DNA from: Callaeas wilsoni
Lineage: Eukaryota > Chordata > Aves > Passeriformes > Callaeidae
Length of the DNA: 64,000 nt
Direction of reading: 5' to 3'
NCBI GenBank assembly: GCA_013398955.1
Contig: VWPU01011673.1
Location: forward strand, 310,001-374,000
Shown: positions 12,448-24,400 of the stretch, one piece after another
Layout of the letters: each line of letters begins with the position of its first letter
Position numbering within the stretch: the stretch's first letter is position 1
Made by a program: the position numbers and the translations under genes
The notes under the pieces: model-generated
What the model was told of the DNA's origin: nothing
What the model saw: the letters and a program-made list of their open reading frames with translations, nothing else
Database searches by the model: none

Positions 12448-15268
12448 CTGCTGGCCACTGTTGGCACACCATTACAGCCATTCTGACTTTCTGAGGTGTA
12501 CACTTTTAAGAAAATTTTTTAAAAGTTAGGTGTGGAGTTCATCTTATTTAAGTTCAGTCATTTGTAACTTAGGCATTTGGCTTAAAGCTGGTTTCCTAGA
12601 CTTCCCCTTTAATCAAGTGAAAAAGAGAAATGATTCAGAAAAATATATATACAGATATTTAGGATAGATGGGCTCAGAATTTTGCAGGATTGTCTCTTTC
12701 TCCAACTCTGCCCTCCATCTAGGCAAACCTAATTTTTATCTGAATTACAATCTGGTTTCAGGCAAAACAGCATTAGACTTAATTCACAAAGAAAAAAAAA
12801 AAGTGTATGCATGTGTCTACATGTTCATTCCTGTTTTGGGATGCTCTTTTTCAATGTAGAAGGCACTATGTAAAGATTAGCATCATGTTTGTTAGTATTT
12901 CTATGACCCTGTTTTTTATTTGGTGGTCTTTTTTTCTTTTTTGACAAAATGAAGTGAAAGCAATAGTTAGCTGGATACAGTATCCCTTGAAAAGTGACAT
13001 ACAGTAGTAGAGTGTGAAACAATTTTGTTTTTCAAAACTTCAGACTCAATAGGGTCTAGTACTTTTACCAGTCCAAGAACTGCATGTCTATTTAACATGA
13101 TTGTCAAATAAAATAATTTCTTTCTGACAGCTAAATTAAGAACAAATGAATTAAAATTTAATTTATAACTCTTTTTCCTTTTGGGAGATGCTCATGAGAG
13201 TCTGTATCTGCAGCCTGACAAGCTTACCTCAGAAAGTGCCTGACACACACACACACACACACACAAAATCTGTAGATCAGATAAGACAAAATAGCCTTTC
13301 ATCAGAATACAGAAGAGCTCCTAGGAAAAAGTTTTTAGAGGCCTCTACTGATTGCTGTGAATTAAACATAGGCTTTGTCATATAAGCAGAATTTCAAAAC
13401 AATTGGCAGCTACTAAACAGAGGTTTCCTAAAGTGGTAAGTAGATGGAGCTGAGCTAAGATGAAGATGAGTCCAAACTTAGGGAATTTATATCATGTGAT
13501 GACTTCAGGAATAGCAAGTACCTAGTGGGCTGAAGTTACTTAATAGGTTTATATAGCTCAAACTCAAACATATGGACTCCCCAACATGAAGTGCTGGCTG
13601 AAGTGTGAAGTATTTCTCAAATGTGACTCTACTCATCCATGTTTTCTGGACAAAATTATTTTAACCTGAATTCAAGCTGTTTTCAGACAACACATATCAT
13701 GTTCCAGGCTTTTAAGAAAGGACATCCAGTGATCCCCTCTCTCTGACAGTGAACTCCTGATACTCCTGAGGGCACTTAGAAGGAAAATGGGATACATAGA
13801 TGTGGCAGGCAAAGCAAAAACTGGGATACCTGTGCTGCATCTGCAGCAAGTGAATTGCATCTTAATATCAGATTTACAGAGAATGGAAATCTAAAAATAA
13901 GGTTTGAGTTATTCCAAGGCTGGACTGAGCAGCTTCCCACCAAACAAGAAATACAGCAAAAATGTCTGCTTCTGAATTTCACTAGAGTAGTTACCCTAAT
14001 GTCTTGAGTGATAGAAGGAAACCGTGACTTTCTCTTTTGACACAGAACCTGAACACCCGTGCTTGTACAATATCTTGAAAGAAATAAGCTTCTTCAGATG
14101 TCCTTCTGTTTCAAATAGAGCTTTGCTCTAAGCTTACCTTCTTTTCCAACTGTTGTGTCTCACCTTCAGCTACCTATCTTGGAGCCTGCTCAAGGAAATG
14201 AGATATCCTTCAACTTTTGCAACACAGTAGTTACTGAGATTTGTTTTTACAGGATTCACTTTGTACATAGAAACATCCTGAACCTTTTCGATTTATAATT
14301 CTTTTTTTTTTTAATTAAGCCATTGCCACTGCCCCTGCCTCTTCTTCATCATCTGGAACATTTAAATTAAATCAAAGATATTTTCTGTAAATTATATGTC
14401 ATTACAATTACTAGATAAACTTTGATGGCTCGTTCTATGAGCGGAGGTATTTTAGATGATCACTATGATTTATTCTTTCTTTTAAATTTATGAGAAATAA
14501 AACTATTGCAATAAAATGCAATATGTATTGGCAGAAATCTACCTACAGTTTTAAAATGGCTGCAGCTTGTGCTAGAGACCACTTCATTTCTGATCTAATT
14601 ATATATAACTTAATTTAAACTGCATACTGCAGGTGAAACTACAGGAATGCAGCAGCTTTCCAACACCACCTCTCCAGCGTGCCCTTAAACAGGTGAAGGT
14701 CTCTAAGAAGCTACTTTCCCTGGTGTACTCTGTCTCCTCCCCCAAAGGAGAGCTTCAATTTTTCAAGGACATGCTCCAAGAAAGAACTTTTAGATTTCAG
14801 GGACATATGATATTTTTCAGTGGGCATGCCTAATTTCTTCTCACAATTCCCAGCAATCTGGACAGACTACAGCTTTACTGTGGAAGAAAAGTGGCTGTGC
14901 CTCCCACCTAAGCAAACTTTGATGGATTACATCAGGAGACATTGCATGAGAGAGTTACAGTACATGCAAAACAGCACCGGGGAAACAGGGTGAATGAATA
15001 AAACCAATATCCTTTTGTATGAGTAAGAAGCTCCTGTGCATAACAAGCAGCAGTTCTGTAATTTGTAGGACATTTCTGAGAGCACAGTTACTGTGCGGCA
15101 GACAAACACCCCAGCTGTCACTCCTGATTCGGTTGCAGGACTTCACAGAGTGGACATGCTGCCCAAGATCAGCTTTGATAATGGTTCATGTCTCAGCGCA
15201 AACCAAACAGATTAGTTCAATAAACTCTTCCCAGAGAAGTGCTCAGGTTGCTGAGAACTCCTGCCTAG
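12448..15268. other. Unique DNA between two CR1 fragments
   Basis: This stretch holds the (AC)11 microsatellite at 13243-13264 and poly(A) and poly(T) runs. An open frame at 14633-14833 (+) reads through about 67 codons, but it has only a weak acceptor (CATACTGCAG) upstream and no recognisable product. Confidence 0.5.
13243..13264. repeat. (AC)11 microsatellite
   Basis: Eleven uninterrupted AC units, flanked by TG on the left and AAAATC on the right. This is a dinucleotide repeat, probably polymorphic. Confidence 0.95.
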
Positions 15269-15382
15269 GTATGACATTAGGGACAGGGTTTAGTGGTGGG
15301 TTTGACTGTGCTGGGTTAACAGTTGGCCTTAATGGTCTTAAAGGTCTTTTCCGACATGAATTATTCTGTGATTGAATGTATA
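15269..15382 (+). mobile_element. CR1 LINE 3'-end fragment
   Basis: TTAGGGACAGGGTTTAGTGG, TGCTGGGTTAACAGTTGG, TCTTAAAGGTCTTTTCC and ATTATTCTGTGATTG follow the last 110 or so bases of CR1 in order, ending in a degenerate copy of the family's ATTCTATG 8-mer. It is a plus-strand, severely 5'-truncated copy. Whether CR1 similarity extends left of 15269 is unclear. Confidence 0.85.
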
Positions 15383-18300
15383 TAGGCATTGAGAGGTCCT
15401 TTTTGCCGGTAATAAGATTTTGAGTCTAACAGCTGAAAAATGGAGAAGCCAGGGCTGTGCTGTGACAATTTTCCTTGCATGAAGGTTCAAATTTCGTGGG
15501 GAAGCATTTGTTTACAGGAAGCTGGGGGAGGATATACCCCAAACTCTCCATCCCAGCTCTACCTGTAATTCTCATTGCTGGTCTTCCTTTAGCAGACTTG
15601 GCCAAAACTAGACCATGGCCATTCACTCTTTCAGCAATACACACTGCTGAGGCGCTGGGAAACCTCTACGCTAATTGCTCAAAAAAAGAAGAGTCTGGAT
15701 ATTGACACTTTAAAGGAATAACCCTGTAGCATCTTTATCTAAATGATAAAAATTAATGGGTGTTTTTATTTTACTTTTTCAGTGCCCTTTTGCCACATTT
15801 ATAATATCTGCAAATTCCTTACGTACATTTTGACCTTCAGAAACTGTAAGATTTAGTGTTGCAGAAGAGCATTTGACAAAATGAACATTTTATTATAAAT
15901 AACATCTACAGCCACAAATAAAGCAATGTAAAATTAAATTATTAAGAGCTCCCTCCACTCAAAATACTGAATTACAGTCCTTTAGAATAAAACTATATAT
16001 TATCCTTATTATAAGGGAACTCCAGGCTATCAGCTACCAGTTGATATTAGCTGATAGCTGTCACAAGGCTATTATTACAAAATATATACAAATTAAGCAA
16101 ATGAAACTCAACCTGAATCTCATGAAAACTGACTTTTAAATCTTAATTATCTCTTTTTAATGCAGGATTTGCTTTTTCAAACCACTTTTTTCTTGATTAA
16201 GCCAAGGAAACCTGCACCTCTTTTCTGGGCTACTGAACTGCAATTCTTTAGTATCCCTTGGCTGTAATATGAATGCCATAGACACATTTCACAGTGCAAG
16301 TCTATGACTGGTTTGAAATAGATATAAATATTTTTAGAAAATCTTAGCATATGCCTTTTGTTCTTTTGTCTCATAGTATTTAATTTATTCAATGGGGTTT
16401 TTTAATTAGTGTCAAGTGATCTTTCCATGATCACAAAGTATAAAATCATTCAGGGAAAAGAAAAATCTACCAGGTGGCAACTCTGAGAGTACTTTCATAA
16501 ATACAAATCATATTCTTCCTGTGTTGTATCAAGCTACATCCTAGATGATAAATTCAATGTCTTTCATGGATAACAAGAAGTCTTCCAGCTCAGCAATTCT
16601 AGATGAGTCTGTAATGTCTATGACCTCTGAAAATACTTGTTTCTGGTACAGCAAAAAAGGACTTCTGGTCTAACCTTGGAGAAATACCACAGGCCACAAG
16701 CACTGATTTTTGTTATACTTCTGATACATTAAGTTAAAACCAGGTTATATCCAAAAATACAGATTCCATTTTCATACATATTTTTGGTCTCTAGAAAAAT
16801 AAACTGTGAATCAGGGGACCAGAATTGAATTAGAAACTCCAAAAACTGCAACTGGTCTTGAACATGTAGCTAGGAAGAAAGTAGAGCAAGAAAAACAGTT
16901 TAATCGATCTACCAATTGCCATGAGACCTGTTTGTAGCAATGCATGTACCACAGCTGGGTACCAGTTCATGAAGGGCATGTATCCAAGGGAAACTGGATG
17001 ATTAGCCAGCCCCTGCATGGACTAAACAGAAGAGTGAGGCAGAAAATTATCTAATGCTTTAAGGCGAAAAAGTGGGCATGAAGAGAAAAGAGGAGAAATA
17101 AAGGTTCAGTCTTCTGAACCAAACTCTCTTGAGTTTTCTGGCATAAGAATTTTGTCAAGGTAAGTTAGTCAGCTTCTTTGTACAGCAGCACAATACTCCA
17201 GAAGTGATCCTCCCACTTACTATTCTGTTCTACAGACTCAAGAAATCAAGCATCCTTTTCTGTCTTCACTTTAAATAATGATAATCCACCACAAACTGAT
17301 TTCTCTACCCAGTTCCCTTGTTTCATAATTTGCTTCTGTGAATCCTGCCCATGACCCTTGTTTGCCATTCTCACTATTTCAAGTGCCAGGCTGCTGTTCC
17401 TTGCTGCTGCTGCTCGCTTTTACAGTGCAATTCAAGTCATCAAGCACTGTTAGGCCATAAGTCATTTGCGACTTCTGTAGTCAGCCACAGGCAGAAAGTT
17501 GTCACAAAACCAAGCTTTTTTATTAGGTGGAAAAGGGGGCTCTTTAGACAATAGCTGAAAATAGAAAGAACGAAACACTCATGGTGATAGGCCTCAAAGC
17601 ACTGGGCATGTAGTTAGGCAGAAAATTCAGAATAAAAAGAAATGTGGCTCTGGCAATGAAATGAGACAAAGCTTATGGGAGAGAACAAAACTGATTGGAG
17701 GAACAGATTTGAAAACAGTGAACATGAGAACTGCAATTAGGCAGGAAAAATAGGGTTATGACCACTCCTTGCAAAGAATTGGTTTACGTGGAAGAGAAAA
17801 ACCGTATCCTCATGTATTTCTCCTTCTAAGCCACTTCAACTTTCAATAACAACTTGAACTTTGAATTGAAGAGAGAACATTGCTACCTATGCTACCTGAC
17901 CCAACAAGTAAACACCACTCAGTAACAGCTACAAGACTTAAACCAACTATGGAAAACCATACAGTTTGGTAGAGAAGCAGATTCGAGTAGCTTCTACCGA
18001 CAGTTATAAATTTACAATGTCTGAAAAGCCCAAGCCTTCCCTTACAGTTATTTTTCCAGCCATAATTCTGCTTTCTTTTCCAGTTATCTTCTTCACCAAA
18101 AATGACCAATGACCATCCTTTAGATTCTTTCGATTAGCTCTGAGGGAGAATTTTAACCAAACTTTGAGGGACAAAGTAAGTCCACTTACACATCTGAAGT
18201 TCTCTGATAAATATCAAAAGGCCCATTGCATACATTGAAGAAACCTCAGCTTCTCAAAATATTACATATGCAAATCCTTTACAATGCAGACTCTCGTGCA

Positions 18301-20242
18301 ACCAAAATCTAGGGCTTACAGCTAGCTAGTCATCTTGTCTCCTTTTAAAAAACTGTCTTGGTATTCTATTTTTTCACCATTTCCTTAAATTATTTTAGTT
18401 GTGACATTGTCAGTTTTTCATTAAACCATTTGCTAGGATATCCCATGCTTCCATATTCTTTTCTCAACTTGCAAGTGTGAAATGAATTAGCTATTCACTA
18501 AGTAGAGAAGCTCTCATTCTCTCGAATCTCATCTTTCTTTTTGTGTTTTATGTCTGTGTACACATATTTTTGTAAAGAAATCAAAACAAAAAAGAAAACC
18601 TTGACTTGAATTAATACAATTCTTCCAATTTTTAGGGAATCATTTGGGGCTTAATCTTGTTCCAGTTTAGTTGAAAATTTTCTGGTTAGTTTATATGAAT
18701 GTATTTCATCTTCTTTAATAAAGCAATATTAAAATCATATATTTCTCAAGTGTTCCCATGTGGTTGTTTCCACTGAGTTAAACAATGTCGTCTGGTTTTG
18801 ACCTAACCTTTTTCCCTCATAAGAGACAGCACATTTAAGAGAAAGAAGTGCAATAAACAGGATGCATGCTAAGCATATTTTGCATTATTTACACCCAAGC
18901 TCCAATATTTAAAAGCAAAAGCTAAAAAGAAGATAAAAAAGGCTGTCTTCCATGAACACTAATCCAGAAACAGTGAATAGTTTCCAGAAATCATCTTTAC
19001 CTCCACTATAGCTGCCTGGAGCACAGGCAGAGAGAGATGTCTTATCTCTGGTGGCAACTTTCCCCCTCCATGAGTCCTCGCAGTACAAAAGTGTCACAAC
19101 CATGGTGAATGGCACCAAATCATGTCTTCATTATTTTAAAATATGCTCACATTTTAAAATATGAGGGCAGAACAATGACAGCAAAAATATAATTACTTTT
19201 GATCTGGTACCATGAAAATTATCCTCAAGGTCCACCTGCTGGTAGGAAACTCACACAAGGTCCTGTCCTTACTCAGCACAGAAGGTAAAACTTCTAGGTT
19301 CAGCTAGTCCAATTTTTAATTACTTTGCAGGTAAATGCTCTGTTTTTGTGGGAATGGAGAAAATTACTGTGTTCTTGATATTGTCAATACAAGATGTAAA
19401 TAGTGATTCTGAGGACTGTACACAAAAGACTGACCATTTTCTTTTCCAGTTCTAAGTAAAATGTATGCTCCCATAACATACAGAATTTATCTCAATTTAC
19501 AGAATGAAGGTATTGTACTCTCTACTGTTAACAATATTATTTTCGTTGCTACTTTTTGAAAAATCATAACCATTCTTAGAATAGTAGAAAATGGTAACTG
19601 ATCCAGTTTCCATATCCCTGTGTGTACTGACAACTTTGTCCTCTGAGACGGAAGACATCCATCCAGATCCTTCCAGAACCACCACTCCTAGGTTTCCAGA
19701 GGTAAAATAATTTAATTTAGCACACTGTGAGATCTGTGCTTTTAAGAAACAATCTTAAAAACAAGGTACAGATTTTGTGATTGGGTTTTAAAAAATACAG
19801 TGCAACACCTGTAACCACAAAAACCTCCCACATGACTGTTATTCTCTCCTCTGACCATCTAGGTAAGGACATAGCAATCTCCACTCTCCATATCAGCACA
19901 GTGTCCAGCAGCAACCTCGAGGAATTGCAGAAATGTAAGTGTGTTCCAGAACACCAGGGGAGAAATAAAAAGAACATTGTGCATCCTCTCTGAGTGCTGT
20001 GAAATATGAACATGCTACAACAAGTTCTCTTTAGTATGCTATTTTTTCAAAGCTCGATACAGTCCAGTAATGAGGCAAGAATCTTAATCTCATCTTCAAA
20101 ATCCAAAAAGACACTTCTGTTTTCCCTTAAGTCTACCAGAGCTTGTGTTGTTGGGCTGTTGTTCTTGTTTTGTAGCGGTTTTTTTCAGTCCTGTAAGGTG
20201 ACTGTGCATAGTCTCTCTTCCCATCCCAAGACCATATTAGTA
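15383..20242. other. Unique AT-rich DNA
   Basis: No gene is recognised. It contains the hairpin-forming inverted repeat at 16026-16058. There is a strong isolated donor (CAAG|GTAAGT, near 17160) with no acceptor in reach. At 19717-20013 opposed open frames exist on both strands without a recognisable product. Confidence 0.5.
16026..16058. repeat. Perfect 11-bp inverted repeat (hairpin)
   Basis: GCTATCAGCTA (16026-16036) is followed after 11 bases by its exact reverse complement TAGCTGATAGC (16048-16058). It could form a stem-loop or cruciform. It is too short for a typical microRNA precursor, and no flanking target duplication was seen to suggest a small transposon. Confidence 0.7.
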
Positions 20243-20473
20243 TTTATTTGTATCAGCAAACAGTATCAGTTCTCTGCACTACAGAGTGAGCAAGCTAATA
20301 CTTCAGTAAATTGTTGCTGCCTCCTGTTACATCTGTTCTGCTCTGTTCACTAATTGCCTGTCACAACCACTGAGCCATGGTGCCAGCCATGCTGCCACTT
20401 CCTCTTTGGTCAGCTTGTCAGCTCCTATTAATCTGAGCCCTGTTGCTTTTTCCACAGCCAACATTTTTGCACT
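20243..20473 (-). other. Candidate 3'-terminal exon with poly(A) signal (unidentified)
   Basis: On the minus strand ATTTTCATTATATCCAG forms an acceptor at 20474-20475. It is followed by 48 codons open from the first base (SAKMLAVEK ... NRAEQM) and a TAA at 20327-20329. About 80 bases after the stop lies AATAAA (20248-20243), with G/T-rich sequence beyond. The coding part is clearly more GC-rich than its surroundings. It includes a helix-like stretch KLTKEEVAAWLAPWL with regular spacing of hydrophobic residues. I do not recognise the product. It could be the last exon of a host gene, a fragment of an old retroelement, or chance. The frame also stays open upstream of the acceptor to 20521, which slightly weakens the splicing argument. 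Confidence 0.3.
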
Positions 20474-20992
20474 CTGGATATAATGAAAATCTATTACTTT
20501 AGTGTTATATGAAAGTGACAAAATTATAATTCAAAAGAGAAAAAAGTTAATGACTTTTTGTGTGAAAGTTGACAGTTTCCTACTGTAGCAGCGAATTATT
20601 TTCTTTGATCCTGATTCAATTTCAGGACTATATATAAAGGTTTACATATCTTTCAATCTGATGCAATATTATTAATATTATTATTCATTATTAATTCTTG
20701 TTATTGCATTATATGGAAAGAAACTTCTAGAATCAAACTTGGTGAATGTGAACAAACTAAATCTGAACATAAGTAGTGATATCTAGAATATGACAATTTT
20801 AAAAGAAAGTCACCTTTTATGCTGAACCTTGTCAGCTCTTTTTCCTTGTGAGGGAATGCAGTTGGTTTGAAACTGATTTATATTTGCTAGACAAGATAGT
20901 TTATGCAAAACTTTTATACTCTCAACATTTTAATTCAGTAGCCCAGAGTACAGAAGTGAAAGATCCCACCTTAACAGATAGAGAATGAGAGC

Positions 20993-21412
20993 CATAGAAT
21001 CAGAAAGTAGTTTGCATTGGGTAAGATCTTTAAGATCATTGAGTCCAACCATCCAAATTAACTGCTAAACCATGTCTCGTGCTTCATCTAAATATCTTTT
21101 AAATACCTCCAGGGATGTTACCTCAGCTGCTTCCCTGGGCAAGTTCTTCCAATACTGGCAACTCTTTCCTGAAGAAAGATCACTGCCCTGGTCCTGCTGG
21201 CCATACTAGTTTTGATACAGGCCGGGATGCCATTGGCCTTCTTGGCCACCTGGGCATGCTCACCCACGTTCAGTTGCTGTTGACCAGGACCCCCAGGTCC
21301 TTCTCTCCAGTTTTCCAGCCACTCTTCCCTCAGCCTGAAGCACTGCATGGAGTTGTTGTGACCCAAGTGCAGGACTTGGCATTTTGCCTTGTTGAACTGT
21401 TCTGATTCCCAA
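20993..21412 (-). mobile_element. CR1 LINE fragment, 3' part
   Basis: Starts with CATAGAAT, the CR1 3'-terminal 8-mer read in reverse. It continues through GAGTCCAACCATC, ACCTCCAGGGATG, GCCATTGGCCTTCTTGGCC and CAAGTGCAGGACTTGGCATTT, all in the order expected for the minus strand. The copy is 5'-truncated at about 21412 and has an internal deletion relative to the 30163-30924 copy, since the segment between the tail and the GCCATTGGCC part is much shorter. Confidence 0.93.
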
Positions 21413-24400
21413 CAGTGTTCCACAAGTTAAGGCATGCACATGGACAGTTACTTCTGAGCAGCTCAAATGTAGCAGAGCAATGGTGTATTCCCTTGAAATT
21501 GTTTGTCACGCATTAAGCTTTTAACAAAATGTAGATATAATGTGTTCCTTAAGGAAATGAGAGCTCAAGGTGACACATAAATTACAGGACTGAGAAACAG
21601 AATGATGTTCTCACAAGTAATTAAAAGTGGCTATAGCAGATCTTGCTTTTTTAGGATAAAATACACTTTTAGTTATTAAATTATGCACAGGGGGAAAATA
21701 ATAGAAATATCATTTTGGAATAATCAAAATAATTTCACTGCACAAATTTCTGAATGTGACTTCATATGGGAATCAAAGTCCTAAAGCTTCAGGGCTAAGC
21801 ATATGCTCTCAGATTATACAGATCTGAAGGACATTTTCCCCAGATGGGATATTTTGGCTGTCTATGCTATCAGCTCCCCGGAACAACACGTCCTTGCTGT
21901 GGTCTTGATGAATTAGCATGCTTTCAAACAGTTCCTGGGTGCAGTTCAGGGGTTAGGATGGGTAAGAGACCTTTAACAAACCTGCTGACAGAGCAGAAGC
22001 TGCATGTTATATTTACAGGCAGGTTTATGCCTGTTTTGCCCTCCGTGCTGGAGAACAGCATGGAGCACCTTCATTTTATTAGCAGGCATTTATTCTCAGA
22101 GGCCTAATAGAAGAATGACAAGGCAAAGCCACGTCTCTGTTCACCCCATTTCACTGTGTGCATGAGCAGGAAGACCTGGCACTGGAGTTTTGGGATTCTT
22201 GGCTCTGTAGCAAACTCCACAGAGCCCATAAGAAGCCCTGGACCCACAGTAATCAGTCTGACAGCTAGACATTCAGGATGCTTTCCAGCCTGATGTTGAA
22301 ATGTAGGACCTGGGGAGTTACTCTGGATCAAGGAGCTTATTCTTTTAGGAACAAAATGATTTTATGATCCCTCTTTGTTTGCTCAACAATAAAAACCCAA
22401 ATATGTGAAAATTCTGAAGTTAGGAACCAAATACAAAAAAGGCATTTTTCAGACTGGGAAACAGCTGACCAGTGGTCATGCCATTACTGACAAGGTTGGC
22501 ATGGATTTTGACATTTTGCAACAGAAAAGAAAAGAAAAGAAAAGAAAAGAAAAGAAAGGAAAAGAAAAGAAAAGAAAAGAAAAGAAAAGAAAAGAAAAGA
22601 AAAGAAAAGAAAAGAAAAGAAAAGAAAAAATTAATCCAAACTCCACAGCACTTATTCAAATAAAATACAAATAAATACATCAGAAATATTTACATCTGCA
22701 TAATTTCATAATTACCTAACTTCTGTTTGAACTTCTGATACAAAGGGCATATACATACACAGAAAAAAGGCAGCTGAAAAACGATGAGCACTTTTTCAGA
22801 GACCTAGGAAGAGGTAAGGCACATTATATAAGTAATGCATGCTCAGGAAAAGAGGCCCATATGAATGAAAACATCATGATGTAAAGAAGAATATAGTAAA
22901 GAAGAACAAGCTGCATGACATGACACTTCATTTCTGGAGTACCTAGGAGATCAATAACTTAAGTCTGTGTAAAATTACACACATATCTTCAGAAAGTATG
23001 ACCTGAAGAATGAGTTGATGTGCATCACATTTTCTTTCAAGTAACTGGAATGTATTGTAAAATCTGTAGACAAGATCATTGATTTTTTTTTTCTCCTCTA
23101 AAAAATGAGATATTATAATGAAATTTTTCTGAAATATAACATCAATGAAGTTATAGTTGGGATAAACTCATGCCTGTGCACTTACTTATTTAAATTGGCA
23201 TGTATATTCTTTTAAATCTTTCCTTCATTCTGCTTTGCAAGTTGAAAAATAATTGCCTTATATAGGGACTACTTGATTATTTCAGTTTCTATGCTCTTGT
23301 GACTTTTGAAAAGTAGAATCCCCAAATATTGTCTTTCTTATTTTGCTGGTAAAGCACCCAGATTGTCACAGGGCTGGATTGAAATTGTTCAGGACATGAT
23401 GAGACTCTGGATTTCCCTGGGCTTTATCAGCCAGTCAGAATTCAGGCAAGGCAGCCAATATATTAGAATGAAATGTCAATTACAACACTCTTCAGTGTTA
23501 CAAGTTTCTGAGGATGAGTGGGAAATGAATGTACGATGGTTGAAGAAATTACTTTCTTTGTAGTTTAGCTGTAATACTGGCAGCCAGCAAAGGGAGAAAT
23601 CTTATTTTCTGTTCAATTTATTTAAGGGTCTGCACATCTGTGCAAAGCTCAGACAACAAGACACGCTTCCTTAACCAGGCCAAGGTACCCAGCCACTTCC
23701 TACAGTAACAGCCTCTGCTAGTATTTTCAATACAATGTCTTTCTGTGTAAGAATTACTTCTTCTGGTAAAAAGAGAGCAACGCCTCTAACATTAATTTCT
23801 CTAGCACAAAGTGCTTCCACTATATTTATTCTCCCATTGAATTAACATTATCTTGGCTAGAAATTAGAATTTCTCTCTATTTTAGTGAGATCTCCACAAA
23901 GACAAAGTCTTAATCTGGAATGACCTTACTACAACATCTCTTAATTGTTGATGGCAGCAAATGAAATGCAAGTGGACACAGAACAAATTGCTTCATTAAC
24001 AATATAGTCTATACCTAAGGAGCTGTAACCCACATTTCCAATTCATGGGCCAGTTAATCTCATCATTTATCTCCCACAATGAGGTACACTGCTCATGTAA
24101 GCTAACAGTATACTTACTCGCCACATTATGAGAATATGCTGTTTAGCAGCTTATAGTAGATATTATTAGTCATGTAAAATATTGTCTTCACTTCCAAATG
24201 CAGAAAGATCATCATATTTTAAAAGTGTGGTGTGTCTGAGAGCGCATGAGAAGGCCACATCAACTAGATTTCCACTGAGAGATCCCTACATTTGTCAAGT
24301 ATCCTGTTTAGAAGTCTACTTTTTCACATTGGCAGTAGGGCATCACAGATCTCATTGAAAAATAAGTGTCAATGATAATAAAGTTATTAGCTATAAACTC

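Noticed and set aside
14633..14833. Plus-strand frame of 67 codons, MKLQECSSFPT...
   Set aside because: The acceptor is weak, no donor or poly(A) signal fits, and no product is recognised. The length is within chance.
17150..17170. Strong donor CAAG|GTAAGT
   Set aside because: No acceptor with a pyrimidine tract and open frame lies within a normal exon length upstream.
22405..22680. Frames coding Lys/Glu-rich or Phe/Ser/Leu-rich repeats
   Set aside because: They are translations of the GAAAA array in different frames, not proteins.
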